Shown: piece after piece, positions 7,594-14,387 of the stretch | How positions within the stretch are numbered: the first letter of the stretch is position 1 | How the letters are laid out: the number at the start of each line of letters is the position of its first letter | Position numbers and translations under genes: made by a program | Notes under the pieces: generated by a model | The model's input: the letters and a program-made list of their open reading frames with translations, nothing else | Databases searched by the model: none | Told to the model about the DNA's origin: nothing | Assembly: GCA_002772995.1 (NCBI GenBank) | Contig: PFCO01000004.1 | Location: 1-43,729 of the forward strand | Reading direction: 5' to 3' | Source: Candidatus Niyogibacteria bacterium CG10_big_fil_rev_8_21_14_0_10_46_36 | GTDB lineage: Bacteria > Patescibacteriota > Minisyncoccia > 1-14-0-10-42-19 | DNA: 43,729 bases

Positions 7594-8001
7594 TTATTCG
7601 CGAATGACTGTGCCTCCGGCGTTTTCCCAATCCACAAGTCCTCCGATATTCTCTACATGGGTAAAGTCGTTTTGTTCGAGGATATCTTTTGCTCTTCCTG
7701 CGCGCGCTCCTCCTTTGCAGTATGCGTATATTGTTATGTCTTGTGATATGCTGGGGAGTTCTCCTGCTTGTAATCGTGCGAGGTCAAAGTGCGTGGAACC
7801 TGCCGCGTAGCCGTCGGTTTGCAATTCCGCATCTGTTCGTACATCTAAAAGAACCGCGGTGCCGTTGTTTACTTCTTCGGTAATGCGCGTAGGGTCAAGT
7901 CGAGGAGATTGTTCGTCGCCGGTGAAGCGAGGCAAGACAAAGGCGTAGACAAGATACCCCGCGGCAATGAGAGCAGGGATGGCAACAAGAGACTTTTTCA
8001 T
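7594..8001 (-). CDS. Membrane-anchored rhodanese-like sulfurtransferase
   Basis: 135 residues from the ATG at 8001; the frame is open further upstream but MKKSLVAIPALIAAGYLVYA is a natural signal anchor, so this start is preferred. Residues ~35-135 form a single rhodanese domain: AVLLDVRTDAEL, a catalytic Cys95 in the loop YCKGGARAGRA (CxxGxR), and the C-terminal GGLVDWENAGG. The domain would lie outside the cytoplasmic membrane and transfer sulfur from donors such as thiosulfate, or move persulfide groups. It shares a terminator with the 28-residue peptide gene. No Shine-Dalgarno is seen before the ATG. Confidence 0.85.
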   Translation of the reverse strand: MKKSLVAIPALIAAGYLVYAFVLPRFTGDEQSPRLDPTRITEEVNNGTAVLLDVRTDAELQTDGYAAGSTHFDLARLQAGELPSISQDITIYAYCKGGARAGRAKDILEQNDFTHVENIGGLVDWENAGGTVIRE

Positions 8002-8128
8002 ATAATGATTGTGTGTGAGATTGATAAAAGAGGCCTTTCTTTGATTGTATATCGGACAAACTCTACACCTTTTTATTCTTGTGTATATGTGATATAGAAA
8101 TAGTGGAATAAGAACCAAGGAGGTTGCT

Positions 8129-9346
8129 ATGGACCTTTTACAATTTGAGAACGATATTCCGCAAGACGCGAAGCAGATACGCGCAACGCTTCAAAAAATA
8201 ATCACGGATCATCATCTTGTTTTTAAGACGAATGAGTGGTGGAGAGCCCATGAGTTTCCGGTGAAAGAGGTTGTCACTATTCTCCAGAAAGGAGATTTGA
8301 TGCGGCTTGATACTGTTGTTGACGAAACATATGGCTGCTGGAGATGCGATTACCTGACATACGGTCTTTTTTCAGAAATGCTTGAATCGGTAGACAGCGG
8401 GCTCCGGAGTTTTCTTCCGTCGGTGACCAAGGGGCTTGTGCGTTATGCTATTCATCAATTTGGCTCTGAAGAGCAGAAACAAAAATATATTCCCGGTCTT
8501 GCTGATGGTTCGCTTATCGGGTGTTTTGCGCTTACCGGTCCTCCCGGGGGTTCTAACCCGCAGGACATGGAGATGAAGGCACGCATGACGCCGGATAAAA
8601 AGCATATTGCGCTCGATGGGAGCAAGATCTGGATTACAAACGGCTCTGTCGCGGATATAGCAATCGTGTGGGCGAGTCTCGGGGCGCGTTATAAAAAATT
8701 GCCGGAGATTCGTGCGTTCATCGTAGAGCGCGGCGAGAAGGGATTTACACAACAAGAAATGAAACATAAGGGAACACTCTGTGCATCAAACACCGGGCAG
8801 CTTTTTTTTGAGAACTGCTGTCTGCCGAAAGAAGCGATGCTCCCCGGAACGGAAAAGGGAATCAGTGCCGCATACGAATGCTTAAACCAGGCGCGGTTTT
8901 CTATCGGGTGGGGTGTTATAGGAGCGGCAAAAGCATGTTTCGCCGAAGCACTTACATTTGCGGGGGGCCGTTCATTCTTCAATATTGAGCGGGACATTAT
9001 AAGTCAGCCGCTCAAGAAGAAGCAGATCATGCAGGCGTATTTCGCGGATATGGGTGCGCGGATAAGTTCTATGGAGGCGCGGGCATGGCGTGTTGCCCGT
9101 TTGATAGATGAGAAGGGGGGCATTACACGCAATCTTGCAGAAGCAATTTCGTTTTTAAAATGGCAAAATGTTGCGGATGCAAGACAGGTGGCGAATACCG
9201 CGCGGCGCATTCTTGCATCAAACGCATATCAGATAGAAGGAACCAACGAAACATATCGGCATTACATTAATTTAGATGCAGTAGAAACATACGAAGGCAC
9301 GCCCGAGATACATCAGCTTATTTTGGGCAATTATTTCACAGCATGA
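8129..9346 (+). CDS. Acyl-CoA dehydrogenase (glutaryl-CoA dehydrogenase-like)
   Basis: A 405-residue flavoprotein of the acyl-CoA dehydrogenase family. Visible motifs are the FAD-binding segment CFALTGPPGGSNPQDMEMKA (usually T-E-P-x-x-G-S; Glu is Gly here), KIWITNGSVADIAIVWA, the middle beta domain with TGQLFFENC, and the C-terminal YEGTPEIHQLILG with the presumed catalytic base Glu389, placed as in glutaryl-CoA dehydrogenase. Full length. A strong AAGGAGG site precedes the ATG and a terminator follows. No electron-transfer flavoprotein, thiolase or CoA ligase is in the window, so the substrate and electron acceptor are unclear. Such enzymes are unusual for fermentative, reduced Patescibacteria. 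Confidence 0.85.
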   Translation: MDLLQFENDIPQDAKQIRATLQKIITDHHLVFKTNEWWRAHEFPVKEVVTILQKGDLMRLDTVVDETYGCWRCDYLTYGLFSEMLESVDSGLRSFLPSVTKGLVRYAIHQFGSEEQKQKYIPGLADGSLIGCFALTGPPGGSNPQDMEMKARMTPDKKHIALDGSKIWITNGSVADIAIVWASLGARYKKLPEIRAFIVERGEKGFTQQEMKHKGTLCASNTGQLFFENCCLPKEAMLPGTEKGISAAYECLNQARFSIGWGVIGAAKACFAEALTFAGGRSFFNIERDIISQPLKKKQIMQAYFADMGARISSMEARAWRVARLIDEKGGITRNLAEAISFLKWQNVADARQVANTARRILASNAYQIEGTNETYRHYINLDAVETYEGTPEIHQLILGNYFTA

Positions 9347-9353
9347 ATACAAA

Positions 9354-9380
9354 AACGGAGCATTGCGCTCCGTTTTTTAT
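9354..9380 (+). terminator. Terminator of the acyl-CoA dehydrogenase gene
   Basis: AACGGAGC (9354-9361) pairs with GCTCCGTT (9367-9374), loop ATTGC, followed by a T-run to 9378. Confidence 0.9.
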
Positions 9381-9403
9381 TTTGAGGAGCAGTGGTTCGG
9401 CTA

Positions 9404-9432
9404 TTGACTTTTTCTAAAAAATATGATATTAT
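9404..9432 (+). promoter_or_regulatory. Promoter of the Nudix gene
   Basis: TTGACT (9404-9409), 17-bp spacer, TATTAT (9427-9432). Initiation near 9439 leaves a ~50-base leader ending in the AGGAGG at 9476-9481. Confidence 0.8.
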
Positions 9433-9488
9433 GGCACCCAGTAAACGCAATTTTAAAAATAGAAAAAACATAAACAGGAGGCATGCAA

Positions 9489-9980
9489 ATGCCAAGAAAA
9501 TCTGCAAGCAAAATGCCGGATACTGTTGCAATGACGGTTAAATTACCACAATTAAAAGCTGCGGGAGGGTTGGTGTATAATGACAGGCACCACATTCTTC
9601 TTATTTTTAAACGCGGCAAGTGGGATTTGCCGAAGGGTCGTTTGGAGACGAGTACTGCAAATGCTGTAGAGACGGCATTGCGCGAAGTCAGCGAAGAGAC
9701 GGGGCTCGACAATACGAAGCTTACCTCGGAGGGCAAAATCGTTTCGACATACCATACGACGCGGCATGGCAACAAAAAGTATATCAAAAAAACGAATTGG
9801 TTTGTTGTGCGCTATCACGGAGTAGACTCCGATGTTTCTCCGCTGATTGAAGAAGGTATTATTGAGTGCAGGTGGGTGCATCTCTCCGATCTCGACAATT
9901 ACCTTCCGTTATTACTGCCCCGGATACATTATGTAATAGATTTTTGGTTAGAGAATCTCGCGTATGCGCCAAGAAAGTAA
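9489..9980 (+). CDS. Nudix hydrolase
   Basis: 163 residues from ATG 9489, chosen because AGGAGG (9476-9481) lies 7 bases before it but only 1 base before the ATG at 9483. The Nudix fold is clear: AAGGLVYND, WDLPKGRLE, then REVSEETGL (65-73) with the metal-binding Glu pair. The first half of the box is one residue longer than usual, and the Glu expected eight residues before REV is Ala. Nudix enzymes hydrolyse nucleoside diphosphates linked to another moiety; the KRGKWDLPKGR context resembles diadenosine polyphosphate or (p)ppN-type hydrolases, but the substrate cannot be read from sequence. A single-gene unit with its own promoter and terminator. Confidence 0.85.
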   Translation: MPRKSASKMPDTVAMTVKLPQLKAAGGLVYNDRHHILLIFKRGKWDLPKGRLETSTANAVETALREVSEETGLDNTKLTSEGKIVSTYHTTRHGNKKYIKKTNWFVVRYHGVDSDVSPLIEEGIIECRWVHLSDLDNYLPLLLPRIHYVIDFWLENLAYAPRK

Positions 9981-9990
9981 ACAATAATAA

Positions 9991-10025
9991 ATCCCCGCCC
10001 AGAGTTTTGGGCGGGGATGTTTTTA
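9991..10025 (+). terminator. Terminator of the Nudix gene
   Basis: ATCCCCGCCCA (9991-10001) pairs with TGGGCGGGGAT (10008-10018) around a 6-base loop, followed by GTTTTTA. Confidence 0.9.
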
Positions 10026-10046
10026 TGCGCCAGTGTGTTAATTGCA

Positions 10047-10075
10047 TTGACAGAAACACTAAGTATTTGTACAAT
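10047..10075 (+). promoter_or_regulatory. Promoter of the alanine dehydrogenase gene
   Basis: Consensus TTGACA (10047-10052), 17-bp spacer, TACAAT (10070-10075). The ribosome-binding site AAGGAGGG follows at about 10098. Confidence 0.85.
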
Positions 10076-10113
10076 ATTCTCGGTTTTGAAAATAAAAAGG
10101 AGGGAATGAATCT

Positions 10114-11082
10114 ATGAAAATCGGCATACCGCGGGAGATCAAGAATCACGAGGGCCGGGTCGGCCTTGATCCAAAGCATGTCTTCTTTCTGGTGCGGAGC
10201 GGAGAGGAAGTCTTTGTAGAGTGGGGCGCGGGGGAATTGTCCGGGTTTTCTGATGCAATGTATGAGGGCGCGGGTGCGCGCATGACAAGCCAGCAGAATG
10301 TCTGGGCGCAAAGCGACATGGTCATCAAGGTAAAAGAACCGCTCGAAAGCGAATACGAATTTTTACGCCCGCACCTTTCCGTAATGGCGTTTTTTCATTT
10401 TTCGGGGAACCCCGAATTAAGAAAGATATGTAAAAAAAAGAAGGTCATTTCTATTCCTTACGAAAATCTTAAAATAGGTGACCGTTATCCCATTTTAAGT
10501 GCAATGAGCGTCATAGCGGGAGAATACGGAGGCCGGGTAGTTGTGAGTAAGCATTTTTTAAAGAAGAGAAACGGAAGACGCATACACATGGAAGATGCCG
10601 CAGCAACTATTATCGGTATGGGCACGGCAGGCAAAGCGGCATTCCAGATGTTATACGAAAGCGGAGTGAAAAGATTCTTTGTTATTGATGAGCGCACTGT
10701 TCCTGCTCCGTACAAAGACATATTCTTTGTTTCTGGGAGCCCGGCCGCGTGTAATATCGTAGACGCATTGGCGCAAAGCGATATCGTTATCGGTGCTGTG
10801 CGTACGACCAAGGGAGCGCCGAAACTTATCACCCGGAGCATGCTTGCGAATATGGAGCCGTTTTCACTGTTCGTCGATATAAGTATTGATGAAGGCGGAA
10901 TCTCCGAAACATCACGGCCCACATCGCATAGCAACCCCACATACATAGAAGAAGGCGTTGTTCATTATTGCGTGCCGAATATACCGGGCATTGTCCCGGA
11001 TCGTTCAACCCCGGCGCTTATAGAGGGAACATTCCAGCTTATTGAGGAATATATACAAAAAAAGAAAGCGCGGTTTTCATAA
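10114..11082 (+). CDS. ald: Alanine dehydrogenase (AlaDH/PNT family), short form
   Basis: Oxidoreductase interconverting L-alanine and pyruvate with NAD(H). Conserved features are MKIGIPREIKNHEGRVGL (substrate-binding Arg15), VIKVKEP (Lys74), the catalytic-type His95 in MAFFHFSGN, the Rossmann glycine motif IIGMGTAGKAA (166-176), DISIDEGG (Asp259) and the family hallmark ETSRPTSHSNPTY followed by HYCVPNIPGIVP. At 322 residues it is about 40-50 shorter than typical Ald, with a trimmed second half of the nucleotide domain and a shortened C terminus after the PGIVPDRSTP segment. All active-site residues I can place are retained, so activity is likely. A transhydrogenase-alpha relative is less likely given the ETSRPT signature. 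Monocistronic, with clear promoter, ribosome-binding site and terminator. Confidence 0.85.
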   Translation: MKIGIPREIKNHEGRVGLDPKHVFFLVRSGEEVFVEWGAGELSGFSDAMYEGAGARMTSQQNVWAQSDMVIKVKEPLESEYEFLRPHLSVMAFFHFSGNPELRKICKKKKVISIPYENLKIGDRYPILSAMSVIAGEYGGRVVVSKHFLKKRNGRRIHMEDAAATIIGMGTAGKAAFQMLYESGVKRFFVIDERTVPAPYKDIFFVSGSPAACNIVDALAQSDIVIGAVRTTKGAPKLITRSMLANMEPFSLFVDISIDEGGISETSRPTSHSNPTYIEEGVVHYCVPNIPGIVPDRSTPALIEGTFQLIEEYIQKKKARFS

Positions 11083-11087
11083 ATAAA

Positions 11088-11123
11088 AATCCCGTCCAAG
11101 GTTTTGGACGGGATTATTTTTTT
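11088..11123. terminator. Terminator between ald and a convergent small gene
   Basis: AATCCCGTCCAA (11088-11099) pairs with TTGGACGGGATT (11104-11115), followed by a T-run to about 11122. The A-rich left flank and the stop codon of the minus-strand gene at 11114 suggest bidirectional use. Confidence 0.9.
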
Positions 11124-11374
11124 GGCAATGTGAGCCATTCGGAACGCGGCAAGAATGGCCGTGTCCATGACACAGTGTGTCCCGCAAGAACGCAGGAAAC
11201 AAATATAACCAAGGATGGGGCGAGAAAATCAATTGGTCCCAGATCGCGCTGTATCGAATATGTCGTTATTTTTAAAAAAAGCAGATACATAAACAATCCT
11301 ATGCTTCCCATTATGCCCGCCGCATACCAAAGACGGAGAACAATATGGCGTGCGTACCATACATATAGCCGCAT
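11114..11374 (-). CDS. Small two-helix membrane protein
   Basis: 86 residues from the ATG at 11374, preceded by GGAGGTG with 5-6 bases spacing, which supports a real gene. Two hydrophobic helices (about 11-36 and 50-70) are separated by a short polar loop and followed by a basic C terminus ending LPKK. No family recognised. The stop codon lies within the 3' arm of the terminator shared with ald. Its promoter at 11405-11433 shares the -35 element with the divergent infC operon promoter, so its expression may be linked to that of the translation genes. Confidence 0.65.
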   Translation of the reverse strand: MRLYVWYARHIVLRLWYAAGIMGSIGLFMYLLFLKITTYSIQRDLGPIDFLAPSLVIFVSCVLAGHTVSWTRPFLPRSEWLTLPKK

Positions 11375-11404
11375 GCTACACCTCCAGATATCTTATTTAC
11401 ATTG

Positions 11405-11456
11405 GATATACCATGAAAGAGGTTCTCTTGCAATCGTGCGGGATGTGTCGTATACT
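11405..11456. promoter_or_regulatory. Divergent promoters sharing one palindromic -35 hexamer
   Basis: TTGCAA at 11428-11433 is its own reverse complement. To the right, a 17-bp spacer leads to TATACT (11451-11456), a promoter for infC-rpmI-rplT. To the left on the minus strand, a 17-bp spacer leads to TATATC (11410-11405), a promoter for the 86-residue membrane protein. Only one polymerase could use the shared element at a time. Confidence 0.65.
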
Positions 11457-11465
11457 CAATACTAT

Positions 11466-11975
11466 CTGCAAGAGAAAACAAACATAAACAATAGCATACG
11501 AGCATCCGAACTCCGCGTAATTGATGCAGAGGGCGGTAACCTCGGTATTCTTTCGAAGGAAGAAGCGCTGGCGCGCGCGAAAGAGAAGGGGCTTGATCTT
11601 ATAGAGATATCGCCGAATGCAAAACCTCCGGTGGCAAAGATTATGGATTACGGGAAGTACCGCTATCAGCAGGAAAAGAAGGGTCGTGAGTCAAAGAAGT
11701 CCCATCAAGTACAGGTACGCGAGGTTCAAGTAGGCCTGAATACCTCCCAGCATGACCTTGAGATGAAAGCCCGGAAGGCGTCTGAATTTTTGAAAGGAGG
11801 GGACCGGGTGCGGGTAGAGATTAGGCTTCGCGGCCGCGCAAAATATCTTGATAAAGAGTTTTTGCATCAAAGATTGAAGCGAGTGCTTGATTTTGTTGCC
11901 GAAGAGTATACTATTGTTGAGGGGCCACTCAAAAGCCCGAGAGGATTTTATCTCTTGATTGAGCGAAAAAAATAA
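11466..11975 (+). CDS. infC: Translation initiation factor IF-3
   Basis: IF-3 binds the 30S subunit, prevents premature 50S joining and proofreads start codons. The N domain begins INNSIRASELRVID, with the signature ISPNAKPPVAKIMDYGKY; the C domain runs from EVQVGLNTSQHDLEMKARKA to the end and contains RVRVEIRLRGR and SPRGFYLLIERKK. The boundary is uncertain: downstream of the predicted promoter there is no ATG, GTG or TTG before the conserved INNSIRA. CTG at 11466 (169 residues) or ATA at 11484 (163 residues) would give a normal length; GTG at 11445 lies inside the promoter spacer. E. coli infC uses AUU for autoregulation, so a rare start codon here would fit. First gene of the infC-rpmI-rplT operon. 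Confidence 0.9.
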   Translation: MQEKTNINNSIRASELRVIDAEGGNLGILSKEEALARAKEKGLDLIEISPNAKPPVAKIMDYGKYRYQQEKKGRESKKSHQVQVREVQVGLNTSQHDLEMKARKASEFLKGGDRVRVEIRLRGRAKYLDKEFLHQRLKRVLDFVAEEYTIVEGPLKSPRGFYLLIERKK

Positions 11976-11977
11976 TC

Positions 11978-12175
11978 ATGGTTATGGCTTCACTAAAAAC
12001 GAACAAATCATTTTCAAAGCGCCTTAGGGTAACACGCAGAGGCAAAGTATTGCGCCGCAAGCCGGGGCAGGATCACTTTTTGGCGAAAGAATCACGCAGG
12101 AAGCAGCTTGCTCGGAAAGGGTGGGAGAATTTTCCTATTTCAAAAAAAGATCTTAGTCAGCGGATACCGTATTAA
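11978..12175 (+). CDS. rpmI: 50S ribosomal protein L35
   Basis: 65 residues, highly basic, with the L35 signature LKTNKSFSKRLRVTRRGKVL near the N terminus and the typical KKDLSQRIPY end (family: KRLLPY). ATG at 11984 (MASLKTNKS) is an alternative start two codons in. It sits two bases after infC and five before rplT, the conserved bacterial order. Part of the large subunit. Confidence 0.95.
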   Translation: MVMASLKTNKSFSKRLRVTRRGKVLRRKPGQDHFLAKESRRKQLARKGWENFPISKKDLSQRIPY

Positions 12176-12180
12176 TTATT

Positions 12181-12531
12181 ATGGCACGAGTAAAACGAGG
12201 GACAACTTCAATAAAGCGAAGACGAAGAGTATTGCGGAAGGCAAAAGGATTCCGTTGGGGAGGCAGTACCAAAGAAAAAGAAGCAAAGGTGCGCTTGCTT
12301 CATGCGGGCGCGCATGCATTTCATGACCGCAGGAAAAAGAAGCGTGTAAATCGTAAGCTTTGGAATATAAAAATAAATGCTGCAAGCCGCAGCGGAGGAG
12401 AACTCTCTTATTCACGGTTTATCGACGCGCTTAAAAAGAAAAACATTGATATCAACCGGAAGATGCTTGCAGAGATAGCAGAACATCATCCGGACGCATT
12501 CCAAAAAATTCTTGAAGAAGCAAAAAAATAA
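12181..12531 (+). CDS. rplT: 50S ribosomal protein L20
   Basis: 116 residues with the canonical MARVKRGTTSIKRRRRVLRKAKG start, WGGSTKEKEAK, and LWNIKINAASR. L20 is an early assembly protein of the large subunit and in several bacteria represses its own operon by binding a leader RNA structure; I do not see such a structure in the short leader here. The last gene of the operon, followed directly by a strong terminator. Confidence 0.97.
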   Translation: MARVKRGTTSIKRRRRVLRKAKGFRWGGSTKEKEAKVRLLHAGAHAFHDRRKKKRVNRKLWNIKINAASRSGGELSYSRFIDALKKKNIDINRKMLAEIAEHHPDAFQKILEEAKK

Positions 12532-12558
12532 TTCCGCCGATATGCGGAATTATTTTTT
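12523..12558 (+). terminator. Terminator of infC-rpmI-rplT
   Basis: A 15-bp stem (12523-12537 with 12544-12558) with GC core ATTCCGC/GCGGAAT and loop CGATAT; the 3' arm ends in seven T. The 5' arm overlaps the last codons of rplT. Confidence 0.9.
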
Positions 12559-12637
12559 TATTGCAAAAAGCTTCTTTCTTGGGCTTTTATTACACCATGT
12601 GTTTTTTGTGTGGCAATGTATCCGCGCTTAAAAATCT

Positions 12638-12646
12638 TGCTATAAT
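12638..12646 (+). promoter_or_regulatory. Extended -10 promoter of the lipoprotein gene
   Basis: TGCTATAAT (TGn followed by consensus TATAAT at 12641-12646). No good -35 is present, as expected for extended -10 promoters. The ribosome-binding site GAGGTGA precedes the ATG at 12684. Confidence 0.7.
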
Positions 12647-12683
12647 ACACCCCAGAATATCTTTGAAACCATGAGGTGATTTC

Positions 12684-13532
12684 ATGAATGCAAAGCATGC
12701 ACTCATAGCCGTACTCTTTTTGTGCGGGTTTGTGTTTTCCGGATGCGGCTCGGTAGCGATATCTGTTATAAAAAAACCCACAGCGGGTAAGAGCGATGAA
12801 GCCTTCATTCCTGAAAGAAGAGCGGATATCCCCGGCAACATCCTGAAGAAAAAAATACAACCGTACACGCACCAGGCTCCCGAGGGTCCTATAATCGTAT
12901 TTGAGGGATACTCGTATGTATATCTGAACAAGGATTGCGGGCGTACCGATTCGTGTATATTGCGCACACTCTCGTTGCGGGAGGAAAAATATGCACTTCC
13001 GCCCACAGAAACTGACTCAACATTTTATAGCACTCTGGGAACAGTAGAGTGGACCGCAGCTGACGGACGCAAAGAAGATTTTCGGGTAGTGCAGTTCGTG
13101 CGCGGACGCAAGTGGGATACAGTAGAGCGCCCAGACGGAACCTATGCACGCTTCGTGTATTGGGAAGAAAAGGAATTTGTTCCGATGCCGGTAGGGTATA
13201 GTTTTCCCGTACAGGTGTTGCCGCGGTCAGAAAAACGGGACGAACAGGGAAATATCATTCCCGCCCATGTGTTAATACTTCCTTCCGGCTCGTATATCGA
13301 TCAAAAGGCGCATTACCCCGGCTATAAAAAGGGCGTTGCGCATAACACCGCTTTTCAGCTCAAGACATGTATCTATAAAGCGGAATATTTTTCAAAGAAA
13401 ATGACCGCTGATGAGGTAACGCAATTAGAGCCCATCGCATGCATAGAATGGTCAAGCGGATTTGTGTACGATTTTACGCAGCAAAAAATGCGCCAAATAG
13501 GCGATATGAATTCATTCTTAAGCCATCAATAA
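12684..13532 (+). CDS. Putative lipoprotein
   Basis: 282 residues with a lipoprotein signal peptide: MNAKHALIAVLFLCGFVFSG followed by Cys21 in FSGC, an acceptable lipobox. The mature part has no domain I recognise; it contains six or more Cys (for example DCGRTDSC, KTCIY and ACIEW) and looks like an exported globular beta-rich protein. It is preceded by an extended -10 promoter and followed by a strong terminator, so it forms its own unit. In a cell without a classical outer membrane it would sit on the outer face of the cytoplasmic membrane. The function is unknown. Confidence 0.8.
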   Translation: MNAKHALIAVLFLCGFVFSGCGSVAISVIKKPTAGKSDEAFIPERRADIPGNILKKKIQPYTHQAPEGPIIVFEGYSYVYLNKDCGRTDSCILRTLSLREEKYALPPTETDSTFYSTLGTVEWTAADGRKEDFRVVQFVRGRKWDTVERPDGTYARFVYWEEKEFVPMPVGYSFPVQVLPRSEKRDEQGNIIPAHVLILPSGSYIDQKAHYPGYKKGVAHNTAFQLKTCIYKAEYFSKKMTADEVTQLEPIACIEWSSGFVYDFTQQKMRQIGDMNSFLSHQ

Positions 13533-13538
13533 CCATCA

Positions 13539-13568
13539 ATACCTCGGTGCTTCACCGGGGTATTTTTA
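13539..13568 (+). terminator. Terminator of the lipoprotein gene
   Basis: ATACCTCGGTG (13539-13549) pairs with CACCGGGGTAT (13553-13563) with one G-U pair, followed by TTTTTA. Confidence 0.9.
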
Positions 13569-13569
13569 T

Positions 13570-13598
13570 TTGCGTTATCCATAAAATATAGGTACCAT
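13570..13598 (+). promoter_or_regulatory. Probable promoter of the histidine-phosphatase-like gene
   Basis: TTGCGT (13570-13575), 17-bp spacer, TACCAT (13593-13598). The match is moderate. GGGAGGG precedes the ATG at 13634. Confidence 0.5.
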
Positions 13599-13633
13599 CG
13601 TGTATACATTCTTTAAAAAGGAAGGGAGGGCGC

Positions 13634-14107
13634 ATGAAGATATTTTTCGTGTTTGTGGGAGATTCCCGTGGCGAAATGCTCACTCCGCTCGGAGTGCGGC
13701 AGGCATACAAAACAGCCGATTTTTTGACGGAATATTTTAAAGAACACGGCATGGAGCCGAAGAAGGCATGTACCGTGCATTCAGACGAAAAAAACACATC
13801 CGATTGTACAAAAATTATCTTTGACATGCTTGGTCCCAAAAAGTGTTTTGAAGCGGACTGGCTTGAAGAAAATTCCCATACGGCGCATACGGAGCTCGCG
13901 CGGTTTTATATGAAGTGCTTTGTTGAGGGGTTTGAGGCCATTGTAGTAGTTGGCCACCAGCGCCAGCTTATGGATATCGTGTACGGTTACGAAAAACAGC
14001 TTTCTTGCACCATGCAAAGCATATGTTTTTATCGTGGCGGCGTGTACAAGATTGATGTGGGCGCAAGGTCTATAGGGCTCATATTTTATCCCGAACAAGA
14101 AAGATAG
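13634..14107 (+). CDS. Histidine-phosphatase-fold protein with degenerate catalytic motif
   Basis: 157 residues with the layout of the histidine phosphatase (phosphoglycerate mutase-like) superfamily: a first beta strand, LTPLGVRQAYKTADFL (family: LTPLGREQA), CTVHSDEKNTSDCTKII where xSSxxxRAxxTA is usual, and VVVGHQ with the second catalytic-type His108. The essential RHG motif after strand 1 is replaced by VGDS (8-11), so the phosphate-accepting His is missing and the arginines of the phosphate pocket are mostly lost. It is probably a pseudo-enzyme or has a changed activity. SixA-like small phosphatases are the nearest by size. Strong GGGAGGG ribosome-binding site; monocistronic. Confidence 0.65.
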   Translation: MKIFFVFVGDSRGEMLTPLGVRQAYKTADFLTEYFKEHGMEPKKACTVHSDEKNTSDCTKIIFDMLGPKKCFEADWLEENSHTAHTELARFYMKCFVEGFEAIVVVGHQRQLMDIVYGYEKQLSCTMQSICFYRGGVYKIDVGARSIGLIFYPEQER

Positions 14108-14111
14108 TACT

Positions 14112-14137
14112 ATCCCGGCACATGTCGGGATTTTTTT
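14112..14137 (+). terminator. Terminator of the histidine-phosphatase-like gene
   Basis: ATCCCGGC (14112-14119) pairs with GTCGGGAT (14124-14131, one G-U pair), followed by a run of T. Confidence 0.9.
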
Positions 14138-14147
14138 GTTTTTACTA

Positions 14148-14176
14148 TTGCGTAGCGGTAGGGCGTATATTATAGT
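14148..14176 (+). promoter_or_regulatory. Promoter of the 58-residue membrane protein gene
   Basis: TTGCGT (14148-14153), 17-bp spacer, TATAGT (14171-14176). The predicted transcription start coincides with the ATG at 14184, implying a leaderless mRNA. Confidence 0.7.
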
Positions 14177-14183
14177 AATTTTT

Positions 14184-14360
14184 ATGCGAGATTTTTTGAA
14201 CGGAACGGTTATGGCGATAACCGTCGGTATCAGTGCCGTCGTTCTTTTTCCATTGCTTCCCATTTGGACATTTGCGATATGGTTTACCGAAGGCGTTGAT
14301 GTATTGGACGCAGCTGCCGATGTATTTGAATCGTATTTAAAGATTATCAAGATTGTGTAA
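14184..14360 (+). CDS. 58-residue membrane protein, probably leaderless
   Basis: MRDFLNGTVMAITVG opens one long hydrophobic region (about 8-34, containing PLLPIW), followed by an acidic amphipathic helix and a KIIKIV end. ATG 14184 is preferred over an upstream TTG because the TATAGT -10 box ends 7 bases before it. No Shine-Dalgarno. It is bounded by its own promoter and by the hairpin at 14388. No family recognised. It could be a small membrane regulator; no toxin-antitoxin partner is adjacent. Confidence 0.55.
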   Translation: MRDFLNGTVMAITVGISAVVLFPLLPIWTFAIWFTEGVDVLDAAADVFESYLKIIKIV

Positions 14361-14387
14361 TTATTGACCTAAAAAAAGTATCTTGAT

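Noticed and set aside
8002-8118. N-terminal extension of the rhodanese
   Set aside because: The extension is not signal-peptide-like, and MKKSLVAIPAL at 8001 is a natural signal anchor.
11130-11465. Upstream extension of infC from an ATG at 11130
   Set aside because: It overlaps the minus-strand membrane-protein gene and the ald terminator, lies upstream of the promoter, and encodes nothing IF-3-like.
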